From NCBI GenBank assembly GCA_031278315.1, contig JAITKS010000258.1, forward strand, positions 1 to 12,765: a stretch of 12,765 nucleotides of DNA. The letters are read 5' to 3'. Position 1 is the stretch's first letter, and each line of letters begins with the position of its first letter. Below are positions 1 to 7,380 of the stretch, piece after piece. The position numbers and the translations under genes are program-made. Origin of the DNA: Planctomycetaceae bacterium (GTDB lineage Bacteria > Planctomycetota > Planctomycetia > Pirellulales > Thermoguttaceae). The notes beneath the pieces were generated by a model. That model saw only the letters and a program-made list of their open reading frames with translations. It did not search any database and was not told the DNA's origin.

Positions 1-18
1 TGATATATTATTGATTGA

Positions 19-456
19 TTAATTTTTATTTTCGCTGACAGCTCTTTCTTTTTCGAATTCTATTACGTTACCTTTTTCATTCCATTTTGTTCTAGTAACA
101 AAATTTTTTATCAATAATACACCGCGTCCGTGTGCTGTCATAATATGTTCTTCGTCAGTTGGGTCTGGTATTGCGTCCGGATCGAATCCTGGACCTTCAT
201 CTTCTATCCTTACAGAAATCAAATCGTCATTTAAGTTACATGTAAAATGTACGTTTTTGTTCGGATCAGAATCATTACCATGTTGCACAGCATTCACCAA
301 TGCCTCTTCAAGAGCCATGTTAATAGCAAACTTCTCTTTGTTTGACCACTCATATAACTCAAGCTGCTCCATTACTTGATCAATCAACTTGTGCGCTGTT
401 GCCATGTCGCTCGCAAACGAACACGTATTTGACCATTTCCAAGTCTGAACGTTCAT
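19..456 (-). CDS. RsbW-like anti-sigma factor / serine kinase (HATPase)
   Basis: A 145-residue protein with the GHKL ATPase fold of the RsbW/SpoIIAB family. Such proteins bind and inhibit a sigma factor, or phosphorylate a STAS antagonist, in the cytoplasm. Visible motifs: N box EEALVNAVQHGN (residues 50-61) with the Mg-binding Asn at 55; G1 box EDEGPGFD (85-92); G2-type HGRGVLLIKNF (109-119). The length is normal for a single-domain anti-sigma kinase. The ATG is preceded by GGAG about 10 bases upstream. The next gene upstream on the same strand encodes a STAS protein, the usual partner, but the two are separated by 202 bases rather than overlapping. No sigma factor or PP2C phosphatase lies in the window, so the target is unknown. 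The family call is firm; the specific regulon cannot be named. Confidence 0.9.
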   Translation of the reverse strand: MNVQTWKWSNTCSFASDMATAHKLIDQVMEQLELYEWSNKEKFAINMALEEALVNAVQHGNDSDPNKNVHFTCNLNDDLISVRIEDEGPGFDPDAIPDPTDEEHIMTAHGRGVLLIKNFVTRTKWNEKGNVIEFEKERAVSENKN

Positions 457-590
457 AAGTTACAAACTCCAAAAAATAATATTCACTAAACATCAACCAT
501 AAATCCATCTACAAGATTTAAACAATTCCCGTCTCAATCGTCATGTATATCTTATTTGTTTTTTTACAAGAGTATCATAACATTAGACAC

Positions 591-633
591 CAACTTTACA
601 CATCAATTTCAAATTCTTAATGTTGTAAAGTTG
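591..633. repeat. 10-bp inverted repeat between STAS and rsbW genes
   Basis: caactttaca at 591-600 is perfectly complementary to tgtaaagttg at 624-633, with a 23-base loop. It lies just downstream of the STAS stop and upstream of rsbW on the minus strand. On the plus strand it is followed by a run of T, so it looks terminator-like only in the direction opposite to the genes. It could be an attenuator, a protein-binding site or chance in AT-rich DNA. The rest of the 202-base spacer shows nothing else clear. Confidence 0.35.
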
Positions 634-658
634 ATAAATTTTTTTTTCCCGCATTTAA

Positions 659-1012
659 TTACTGAAAAGAACGAATACCATCATCTTCTGTCCGTTTAAT
701 CTGAAAAACGTTATCGAGCCGCGTAATTCTAAATGCTTCCATAATGTTTTCATCAATTCCGCAGAGAAACAACGTTGCGCCTACTTCACGTACTTTTTTG
801 TTCAACGTAATAAGAGCACGCAATGCCGAACTCGACATAAATAAAACTTTCTCGAAATTGATAAGCAACTTTCGACATGATTTGTCATCCAATAGCCCCA
901 GTAGCTGATCTCCCCACTCTTGAATAACAAGATCATCGTTGAGCTTCATGTCCCGACAAGCAGCAATCGTAACATCCGCTATTTTTTTCAAGTCTATTCT
1001 TTGCTGAGCCAT
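659..1012 (-). CDS. STAS-domain anti-anti-sigma factor (SpoIIAA/RsbV-like)
   Basis: A 117-residue single STAS domain. The segment LINFEKVLFMSSSALRALI (about residues 50-68) is the conserved beta-strand/helix corner of SpoIIAA/RsbV proteins. Aligned with the family pattern MDSSG, it reads MSSSA, which makes Ser61 the likely phosphorylation site; the Asp normally before it is Ser60. The later GATLFLCGIDENIMEAFRITRLDNVF segment is the usual second half. In partner switching, the unphosphorylated form sequesters the anti-sigma kinase and so frees sigma; the RsbW-like protein encoded downstream is the obvious partner. AAGGAGA lies about 10 bases before the ATG, a good SD site. The long spacer to rsbW leaves open whether they share a transcript. 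Confidence 0.88.
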   Translation of the reverse strand: MAQQRIDLKKIADVTIAACRDMKLNDDLVIQEWGDQLLGLLDDKSCRKLLINFEKVLFMSSSALRALITLNKKVREVGATLFLCGIDENIMEAFRITRLDNVFQIKRTEDDGIRSFQ

Positions 1013-1383
1013 TTTAATTTATCTCCTTGATCGTTTAATCGATTCACAGAAATCGTTAAGTCGTTAATTGGTACTGTTCACACAAAACAGACACACAAAA
1101 AAAACTAATCTAGTTTGTCGGCATACAAAAACCGGCAAAAACATTCTCAAAATATTTCTAATACGCTAACAACACAAAACCAATTACATCATTGAATCGT
1201 TGTCTCTACTACATTGTCAGCAAGGCAAACAATATACAATCTATCACAAAACCGTCAATCGCCCCCCATAAATTAGTATATTATATTGAAAGCTGCGAAA
1301 TTATACCTTGTTTTTTACAATCTCCTAGTAGGGGTTTAAATATCTCTCATTTTCTACAGCAGATTTTTTTCCTATCGACAGTT

Positions 1384-1430
1384 ATTAGCGGTTAGCGGTC
1401 AGTGGTTAGTGGTCAGTGGTTAGTGGTTAG
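1384..1430. repeat. Heptamer tandem repeat (GTYAGYG)n
   Basis: From 1391 the units read gttagcg, gtcagtg, gttagtg, gtcagtg, gttagtg and a partial gttag, preceded by a degenerate attagcg at 1384. Units alternate between gttag and gtcag forms, giving a 14-base higher-order period. The tract lies in non-coding DNA and is likely variable in length. A function is not evident. Confidence 0.85.
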
Positions 1431-1496
1431 TTCGCATGCGGAGATTAGTATCGGTTTTAAGTTCGAATCATTAATCACCTATTACACTATTATTCC

Positions 1497-1517
1497 GATT
1501 GCCCTTTCGGGGCGATT
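1497..1517. repeat. GC-rich hairpin downstream of moxR
   Basis: GCCC at 1501-1504 pairs with GGGC at 1510-1513 around loop TTTCG. On plus-strand RNA the stem extends to 8 pairs with two G-U wobbles (1497-1504 with 1510-1517). It is an isolated GC-rich island in AT-rich DNA about 100 bases past the moxR stop. It could terminate or protect the moxR transcript, but no clear T-tract follows on the minus strand. Confidence 0.45.
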
Positions 1518-1597
1518 CTAGTTTTATGCGTGAACGGTCACCTTTTTCGTTACAAAAAATAATACCGAATTTTAATGTACAATGAATAATATATTAC

Positions 1598-1622
1598 TAA
1601 ATTTTTACATTAGGTTTTTAGA
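1598..1622 (-). repeat. 25-bp dispersed repeat, copy 1 (overlaps moxR stop)
   Basis: Read on the minus strand, these 25 bases are identical to 8207-8231 on the plus strand (core aaaacctaatgtaaaaa). The repeat begins two bases before the moxR TAA, so the stop codon lies inside it. The copies are inverted and about 6.6 kb apart. The second copy forms the left end of the structured element at 8206-8367, which suggests a genomic repeat family. Confidence 0.85.
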
Positions 1623-2733
1623 CATTAGCTTGAGTTTTTTCAAATTTCTCAATAGGCGGAGTTGCTACTTCGACTAGAAGTCTTTTTATTATGTCTTCGT
1701 TTGTTGTTTCTTCGGCTTGTGCTTGAAAATTTGTACTTATTCGATGTCTCAATACAGGTATTGCACATGTTTTAATATCATCAATAGCGACCGAGAACCG
1801 TCCGTCCATAGCTGCTAATGCTTTTCCTCCGTGTATCAAATATTGTCCTGCTCTTGGACCTGCGCCCCAATCGACGAGATCGCGTACAAATTTTGGTGCT
1901 GATTCATCTTTTGGCCGAGTCGCTCTTACTAATCTAGCTACATACTGCACTATATATTGACTTACCGCCACACTGCCGACAAGTTTTTGTAAGTTCACAA
2001 TTAATTTACTAGTGAGAATTTTTCTTACTTCGGCTTTTTCGCCTCTTGTTGTTGCGATTAATATTCGTTCTTCTTCGTCGAGAGTTGGATAATCAATTTT
2101 TATGTTAAACATAAATCTGTCGAGTTGTGCTTCAGGTAACGGGTACGTTCCTTCTTGTTCTATTGGATTTTGTGTTGCAATAGTGAAAAACGGATCAGGC
2201 AGTTGATACGTCGTTTGTCCTACAGTTACTTCACGCTCTTGCATCGCTTGTAATAAAGCTGCTTGAGTCTTTGGCGGCGTGCGATTAATCTCATCGGCAA
2301 GCAAAATATTCGTAAATACGGGACCTTCAACAAATCTGAAATTACGCCGTCCGTTTTCATCTTCGTCTAATACGGAAGTACCTGTAATATCAGACGGCAT
2401 TAAATCGGGCGTAAACTGTATCCGCTTGAAATTTATATCAAGAATTCGTGCAATCGTACTGACCATTAAAGTTTTCGCTAGACCCGGAACACCTTCCAAC
2501 AAACAATGTCCGCGAGTAAAAATCGCTGCTAGAATTTGACGAATAACCGAAGATTGACCAATAATCACTTTGCCCAATTCGTCTTGCATAAGACGGCAAT
2601 GTTGACCAAATTCAAGTAACACATCACGAAGATTGCGAGTACCTCCTGTCTGCGGTTGATTAGAATTAGATGATACCGGCGGTATAGGCGGAACCGACGG
2701 TACAGATGTAAACGAAGAACGATCTGTTGACAT
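1618..2733 (-). CDS. MoxR-family AAA+ ATPase
   Basis: A 371-residue MoxR ATPase of the AAA_3 type, a chaperone-like ATPase thought to help assemble or activate partner proteins, often with von Willebrand factor A domains. Motifs: Walker A GVPGLAKT (81-88), Walker B LLADEIN (144-150), sensor 1 ATQNP (186-190), then EGTYPLPEAQLDRF. A C-terminal helical lid containing GPRAGQYLIHGGKALAA follows. Residues 1-32 form a Ser/Pro/Asn-rich tail, probably disordered, ahead of the usual helix before VIIGQ. MoxR genes normally precede DUF58, VWA or transglutaminase genes, but here about 600 bases of non-coding DNA follow. No SD is seen before the ATG; an imperfect inverted repeat lies 54-80 bases upstream of it. 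The stop codon falls inside a 25-base dispersed repeat. Confidence 0.95.
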   Translation of the reverse strand: MSTDRSSFTSVPSVPPIPPVSSNSNQPQTGGTRNLRDVLLEFGQHCRLMQDELGKVIIGQSSVIRQILAAIFTRGHCLLEGVPGLAKTLMVSTIARILDINFKRIQFTPDLMPSDITGTSVLDEDENGRRNFRFVEGPVFTNILLADEINRTPPKTQAALLQAMQEREVTVGQTTYQLPDPFFTIATQNPIEQEGTYPLPEAQLDRFMFNIKIDYPTLDEEERILIATTRGEKAEVRKILTSKLIVNLQKLVGSVAVSQYIVQYVARLVRATRPKDESAPKFVRDLVDWGAGPRAGQYLIHGGKALAAMDGRFSVAIDDIKTCAIPVLRHRISTNFQAQAEETTNEDIIKRLLVEVATPPIEKFEKTQANV

Positions 2734-2786
2734 AAATTAAAATTTGTAATTATTCAATTATTCAGTTGAATTTTTGTAACGATATT

Positions 2787-2813
2787 GTTGAATATTCTCG
2801 ACAATATTTCAAC
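2787..2813. promoter_or_regulatory. Inverted repeat upstream of moxR (possible operator or leader hairpin)
   Basis: GTTGAATATT (2787-2796) faces AATATTTCAAC (2803-2813), matching except for one extra T, with a 6-base spacer. An overlapping alternative stem, ATATTGT (2782-2788) with ACAATAT (2801-2807), also exists. The position, 54-80 bases upstream of the moxR ATG, would suit a transcription-factor site or a leader hairpin with two competing folds. No regulator is identified. Confidence 0.4.
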
Positions 2814-2902
2814 GGATTTGTTAATCCAAAATTCAAGATTCATAACACAAGAGACTCTATTTTTTTGAGGGGATTTTTAACCGCCCCAGTGAATCGGATA
2901 AT

Positions 2903-2919
2903 TCAGTAAAAAATACTGA
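2903..2919. repeat. Small hairpin downstream of infB
   Basis: TCAGTA (2903-2908) and TACTGA (2914-2919) form a perfect 6-bp stem around five A residues (five U in the infB transcript), about 95 bases past the infB stop. No T-tract follows on the minus strand, so it is not a classic intrinsic terminator. It may mark the transcript's 3' region. A second short GGGG/CCCC pairing lies at about 2869-2886. Confidence 0.35.
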
Positions 2920-3014
2920 CGCTCTCTCAAGACTGGTCTGATTAATCCTTAAAATTACGATACATATTATTCTAATCACAATATATTTCTAACCGAAAGA
3001 TCAATTGAAATCAG

Positions 3015-6000
3015 TTAAAAAGTTCTTGCGACCGATTCGATTTTGTAAGCTTCTAGAACATCACCTTCTTTTAGGTCATTGAAACCTTTTAATTTTATAC
3101 CGCATTCGTAGCCTTCTCTTACTTCTTTTACGTCATCTTTTTCCCGCTTTAACGAGTCGAGAGGATACTCGCCGATAATTCTATTTTCACGGATAATCCT
3201 TATTTTGCAATCTCGTTCAATGTTTCCATAAGTAACGCGGCATCCGGCAATCGTACCTATTCGACTTATCACAAAAACCTGCTGTACGACTGCACGTCCG
3301 AGTTCTTTGACATGTTCTAAAGGTTTTAACATTCCTTCCAAAGCTTTCTTTATATCATCTGTCAAATTATAAATTATGTCATAGCGTCTTATTTGTATTT
3401 TTTTCTTTTCAGCCATTATTCTTGCGTTTTCATCTGGAACGACATTAAATCCTACAATAATTGCATCCGAAGCGTCCGCTAAATGCACATCCGCTTCAGA
3501 TATTCCGCCTACAGTTGATTGCAAAATTTTTATTTTAACTTCGGGATGCGATAACTTGGCAAGTTCTTTACGTATTGCTTCTATTGATCCGCGAACATCC
3601 GCACGAATAATTACGTTCAAAGTCTGAATTGTCTGTGAATCTTTAATTCTCTGGAATAACGTTTCAAGCGTGACATGTGATTGTACCTCTGCCAACTCAT
3701 TTTTTCTCAATTCAATTTGACGTTGTTCCGCAATCACTCTTGCATCTGAAATATCTTCCAGAACACAAAACCGGCTTCCCGCTCCGGGAGCTACATCAAG
3801 TCCAACCAAGTTTACCGGCGTACTCGGTGCCGCTTCATAAATTTGTTTTTTTGTGTCGAGAGTGTCATACATCGCTTTGACTCTTCCATGAGCAGTTCCG
3901 CAAAGAACGATATCACCTGTTCGCAAAGTTCCCTTTTGAACTATAACTTTACACACGGCGCCTTGTCCCGATTGCAACTCTGCTTCCAAAGCGACACCTA
4001 TCGCCTCACGATTCGGATTCGCTTTCAGCTCGTGAATTTCCGCCATGAGCTGAATTGTTTCAAGTAATTTATCTAGTCCCATTCCTGTTAAACCGCTGCA
4101 TCTAACAATAGGAACATCGCCGCCCCATTCTTCGGGCAGCAAATCATTCGCTGCTAATTCTTGCATAACACGGTCTGGATTGACACTCGGCAAATCCATT
4201 TTATTTATTGCAACGATAATTGGAACTCCGGCAGCTTTAGCATGTGAAATTGCTTCTTCTGTTTGCGGCATCACACCGTCGTCAGCTGCAACAACCAATA
4301 TTGCGATGTCAGTACAACCTGCGCCTCTTGCCCGCATTTCGGTAAAAGCTTCGTGTCCGGGAGTGTCAACAAAAGTTATATCTTCACCGTTTTCCATCTT
4401 GACACGATACGCTCGAATGTGTTGTGTAATTCCGCCCTTCTCTCCAGATACTACATTTAATTTCAGAATATTGTCTAACATCGTCGTCTTGCCGTGATCG
4501 ACGTGTCCAAGCACCGTAACTATCGGCGGACGAGGAACAAGAGTTTCAGGAGCATCCTCTTGCTCGAATAATGTCGTTACCAGACGATCTTCAAGCGAAA
4601 CATTTTCTTTAATCGTAACTTGAATTTCAAGCGACTCCGCTATCAACTCTACTGTCTCTACATCAAGCTGAGAATTTAATTGCGTACGGATTCCAAGTTC
4701 AAGTAATTTTTTAATTACAATTGTAAGTGTCGTTCCTGTCTGTTCCGCAAATTGCTTAATCGTACAAGGAAGATGAATAACCAAATTATTTTTTCGCGGT
4801 GCCGCCGTACTAACAGCTTTACCGTCCCGCGACTTGATTCGCTTAAGTTGACGCGGCACATTCGCAGACATATCATCATAATCTTCATTGTTATGACGAG
4901 AACGTTTTTTTGAATGTATCCGCCGTTTTTCTTCTGCTATTCGGCTTGAATCTCTAACCGTTGTCCGTCCGTTACCGCCGAAGTCACTATACGGCGGCGG
5001 CATGGTACGCATCACACTGTCAGAACCGCCGCGACCTGAACGATTATGCCGATCCCGATCCGATCTTAATTTACCGCCTTTGTCAACTCTGTCCGGCAAC
5101 CTGATACTAGACTCTTTGCTGCTTCGATTAATCGGCTTCTCGCCAACTCGTTCTACACTGCGGCTCTGATCACGATCACGATCACGATCACGATTTTGAT
5201 TTTGATCACGATTACGACTCTGATCCCGATCACGATTCTGATCCCGAAATCGTTCATTCCGTGTGCCGCTACGGTCTCGATTTCCGCTTCGGTTTCGGTC
5301 TCCGCTGCCGCCTTTTTCGTTACGTCCGCCGCCGCCCTTTTTAGATGACTCACGCGCACGGCGGGCTTCTTCCTTCTCAAGCTGTTTATCTTTGTGTTTG
5401 CGAATATACTCATCAACCGACAAACCTGAACCACTCGTTAAAACATTACGAATAACATCGACCGGCAATCTTTTATCGGGTTTTTGTGCTTGCGGTTCTT
5501 TGGGCGGTTTTTTGGTCTTAACGGTTGGAATAGGAGCAAGATATATATTGACAGGTTTCTTGTTGTTTGAATTAATTTGTGATTTTCCAGTGTCTTGTTT
5601 ATTATCTTGTCTGTTGACTTGTGATATTTTATCTTTGTTGTTGTCGAGATCAGGAATTTTATTATCGATAGGGGTTCTTGATGTCAGATAGCTGTTATTG
5701 CGGGTTAATATTTCGTTGTTTGTGTCGAATCTACTTGTAAGCGATTTCTTTACAGATTGCGATTGATGATGACCATCCGATTTCCGATCTTGAAACGGTT
5801 TCTGATTTGAATATTGTCCTTGACCTTGCTTTTTTTGTTGTTGCTGTTGTTGTTGCTGTTGCTGCTGTGATGTTCTTTGCGAATTACCTCCGCCTCCGCC
5901 GCCTCCGCCGCTGCTGCCTCCGCCTTGTCGTTGTTGCTGTTGTTGTTGTTTTCCGTCGCCGCCTCCGCTTTTTCTTCTGTATTGATCAAGCGGCGAACCC

Positions 6001-7340
6001 GATCTATTTTTCGAATCGCGATTCCCATGCGATTTCCCGCCGCGATATTGATTTGACCTGCTGCCCGCTCCCGGAATTGATGATATATCTATATGTCCAA
6101 TTGCTGGAGGAAGTTTAGGTAACGGTTTGGTTTCTACTATCTTACCAACAGACGAAACCGGAGATTGCGGCACCGCTGACTTACCGGAAATGTCTGACGT
6201 TCCCGCAGTAACGCCCGATATAGATGTTGCAGATTTCGATACCGGATGCGATGAAACCGGTGCCGACGATGTTAATTGTGAAGATGATTGTGAAGATGCC
6301 AATGGAGTTGTCAATGTTGATTTTGAATTTGATCCCTTTGATTCTGTTGCGGAACCTGTTGATTGCTTGTGAGAAGAAGATGTTCTAGAATGCCCCGAAT
6401 TTTTTTGCTTTTGATCCCGCAATTCTTTTTTTGGTGTAGAAATATTTTTTATATCTGATGCCGGTCGATTTTTTTCAGATATTTCTTTCTTGGAAGTTCC
6501 CGTGTCGGCTATGTTACTTTTTGCAGTTGTTGCAGAGTTATCTGCTGTATCGACCAATGCCGCTGGTATTGTTTTATCGGAAGTTTCCGCATGACTTTTA
6601 TCAGCATGACTTTTATCAGTATGACTTTTATCAGCGTGACTTTTATCAGCATGACTTTTATCAACATGACTTTTATCAACATGACTTTTATCAACGTGAC
6701 TTTTATCAACATGACTTTTATCAACGTGACTTTTATCAACATGACTTTTATCAACGTGACTTTTATCAGCGTGACTTTTATCAGCGTGACTTTTATCAAC
6801 GTGACTTTTATCTGCGTGACTTTTATCAGTGTGACTTTTATCTGCGTGACTTTTATCAACATGACTTTTATCAGTGTGACTTTTATCAACGTGACTTTTA
6901 TCAACGTGACTTTTATCCGTGTGATCTTTATCCGTATGATCTTTCGTGGTAGTTTTAGATTGATCTTTGGTATGAATTACATCATCGTTATCTTTAGTTT
7001 GAGTTTTTGTATCGTCTTTTTGTGTTCCTTGTGCGGCTATTTTTATGACGGGGATTTTTTTTGTTGTTTGGTCTGTATGTACGGAGGGTCTTGACGGTTG
7101 CCATTCGTTTGTGTTTGGCATACCGTGTTTATTTTGTTTTGATGTTGTTTTTTGAAACTTCTCTTTAACTAATTTGACTTCGTCTTCAGTCAAACTAGCC
7201 AATGCGGACCCTTTTCCTTCAATGCCCAGATTTTTTATGGCATCGACGAGGGTTTTTGTTTCAACTTTAAGTTGTTGCGCCAAAGCGTAAATTCGAATTG
7301 ACAAGTTTCGTCTCTCTCTTTTTTGTATATTAACGGACAC
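3015..7340 (-). CDS. infB: Translation initiation factor IF-2 with giant low-complexity N-terminal region
   Basis: GTPase that brings initiator tRNA to the 30S subunit and promotes 70S joining. The maximal frame is 1441 residues from a GTG; E. coli IF-2 is about 890. Order: IF2_N domain (about 13-65); acidic/basic disorder; DKSHx pentapeptides (about 136-251); Ser/Thr-rich stretch; poly-Q and poly-G (about 455-510); RD/RN-rich tract (about 670-730); second IF2_N (about 851-905); GTPase core with G1 GHVDHGKT (945-952), GGITQHI (969-975), G3 DTPGH (992-996), G4 NKMD (1046-1049) and SGLTG in the G5 position, where SA is usual; then the beta-barrel and C-terminal domains ending AYKIESVARTF. The core looks intact. 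The GTG lacks an SD. TTG at 7302-7304 (codon 13) follows an AGAGAGAGA tract and would give MSIRIYALA, as planctomycete IF-2 proteins begin, so it is my preferred start. nusA and rbfA, common infB neighbours, are absent. Confidence 0.95.
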   Translation of the reverse strand: MSVNIQKRERRNLSIRIYALAQQLKVETKTLVDAIKNLGIEGKGSALASLTEDEVKLVKEKFQKTTSKQNKHGMPNTNEWQPSRPSVHTDQTTKKIPVIKIAAQGTQKDDTKTQTKDNDDVIHTKDQSKTTTKDHTDKDHTDKSHVDKSHVDKSHTDKSHVDKSHADKSHTDKSHADKSHVDKSHADKSHADKSHVDKSHVDKSHVDKSHVDKSHVDKSHVDKSHVDKSHADKSHADKSHTDKSHADKSHAETSDKTIPAALVDTADNSATTAKSNIADTGTSKKEISEKNRPASDIKNISTPKKELRDQKQKNSGHSRTSSSHKQSTGSATESKGSNSKSTLTTPLASSQSSSQLTSSAPVSSHPVSKSATSISGVTAGTSDISGKSAVPQSPVSSVGKIVETKPLPKLPPAIGHIDISSIPGAGSRSNQYRGGKSHGNRDSKNRSGSPLDQYRRKSGGGDGKQQQQQQRQGGGSSGGGGGGGGNSQRTSQQQQQQQQQQQKKQGQGQYSNQKPFQDRKSDGHHQSQSVKKSLTSRFDTNNEILTRNNSYLTSRTPIDNKIPDLDNNKDKISQVNRQDNKQDTGKSQINSNNKKPVNIYLAPIPTVKTKKPPKEPQAQKPDKRLPVDVIRNVLTSGSGLSVDEYIRKHKDKQLEKEEARRARESSKKGGGGRNEKGGSGDRNRSGNRDRSGTRNERFRDQNRDRDQSRNRDQNQNRDRDRDRDQSRSVERVGEKPINRSSKESSIRLPDRVDKGGKLRSDRDRHNRSGRGGSDSVMRTMPPPYSDFGGNGRTTVRDSSRIAEEKRRIHSKKRSRHNNEDYDDMSANVPRQLKRIKSRDGKAVSTAAPRKNNLVIHLPCTIKQFAEQTGTTLTIVIKKLLELGIRTQLNSQLDVETVELIAESLEIQVTIKENVSLEDRLVTTLFEQEDAPETLVPRPPIVTVLGHVDHGKTTMLDNILKLNVVSGEKGGITQHIRAYRVKMENGEDITFVDTPGHEAFTEMRARGAGCTDIAILVVAADDGVMPQTEEAISHAKAAGVPIIVAINKMDLPSVNPDRVMQELAANDLLPEEWGGDVPIVRCSGLTGMGLDKLLETIQLMAEIHELKANPNREAIGVALEAELQSGQGAVCKVIVQKGTLRTGDIVLCGTAHGRVKAMYDTLDTKKQIYEAAPSTPVNLVGLDVAPGAGSRFCVLEDISDARVIAEQRQIELRKNELAEVQSHVTLETLFQRIKDSQTIQTLNVIIRADVRGSIEAIRKELAKLSHPEVKIKILQSTVGGISEADVHLADASDAIIVGFNVVPDENARIMAEKKKIQIRRYDIIYNLTDDIKKALEGMLKPLEHVKELGRAVVQQVFVISRIGTIAGCRVTYGNIERDCKIRIIRENRIIGEYPLDSLKREKDDVKEVREGYECGIKLKGFNDLKEGDVLEAYKIESVARTF
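5160..5300 (-). repeat. RD/RN-rich low-complexity tract in infB
   Basis: The DNA carries repeated hexamers such as gatcac and gatccc, encoding Arg-Asp, Arg-Asn and Gln-Asn dipeptides at about residues 680-727 of IF-2. The repeat is approximate in both DNA and protein, so it probably grew by slippage. The result is a strongly charged segment just before the second IF2_N domain that could contact RNA; that role is inference. Confidence 0.75.
5829..5955 (-). repeat. Poly-Q and poly-G codon tracts in infB
   Basis: Read along the gene, a six-Gln run is followed by a Gly-rich segment containing eight consecutive Gly, then an 11-Gln run ending in KKQGQGQ. The Gln codons mix CAA and CAG, and the Gly codons mix GGA, GGC and GGT, so these are not pure trinucleotide arrays. 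Homopolymer stretches this long are unusual inside an essential bacterial factor. Confidence 0.85.
6589..6936 (-). repeat. 15-bp tandem array coding DKSHx pentapeptides in infB
   Basis: A 15-base unit, typically gacttttatcaacgt on the plus strand, repeats about 22 times without losing frame, with degenerate DHT/DKDHT units at the gene-proximal end. Each unit encodes Asp-Lys-Ser-His plus Val, Ala or Thr; variation is mostly confined to the codon for the fifth residue. The unit length is a multiple of three, so shadow frames stay open on both strands; these are not genes. Copy number is likely to vary between strains. Confidence 0.95.
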
Positions 7341-7352
7341 ACATTTGTATTT

Positions 7353-7380
7353 ATCGATTTAAACTCATCGATTTAAACTC
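7353..7380. repeat. 14-bp perfect tandem duplication in infB leader
   Basis: atcgatttaaactc occurs at 7353-7366 and again at 7367-7380 without a gap. It lies just upstream of the GTG candidate start of infB. It may be a recent slippage duplication or paired binding sites. Confidence 0.85.

Larger units (their letters stand above)
1013..1617. other. 605-base non-coding gap between moxR and STAS gene
   Basis: No convincing gene is visible. A 67-codon frame at 1192-1395 (plus) has no SD and no recognisable protein character. The gap holds the STAS leader next to 1012, a heptamer tandem repeat (1384-1430), a GC-rich hairpin (1497-1517), a weak stem-loop with a following T5 on the plus strand (1530-1547), and the 25-base dispersed repeat at the moxR end. 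Confidence 0.6.

Noticed and set aside
1192..1395. 67-codon plus-strand frame upstream of the heptamer repeat
   Set aside because: No SD, no recognisable features, and it runs into the tandem repeat.
1461..1469. GTTCGAATC resembling a tRNA T-loop
   Set aside because: The flanking bases cannot form a T-stem and no acceptor, D or anticodon arms are present.
1530..1547. GTGA/TCAC stem followed by T5 on the plus strand
   Set aside because: Only a 4-bp stem and no plus-strand gene upstream; too weak to call a terminator.
6589..6936. CRISPR-like regular repeat
   Set aside because: Units are contiguous 15-mers without spacers and lie in frame within infB; there are no cas genes.
6458..7094. Long repetitive frames (DFYQx, TFINM, IKVTL types) antiparallel to or out of phase with infB
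   Set aside because: They exist only because the 15-bp repeat is a multiple of three, which keeps all frames open; the infB frame encodes the real domains.
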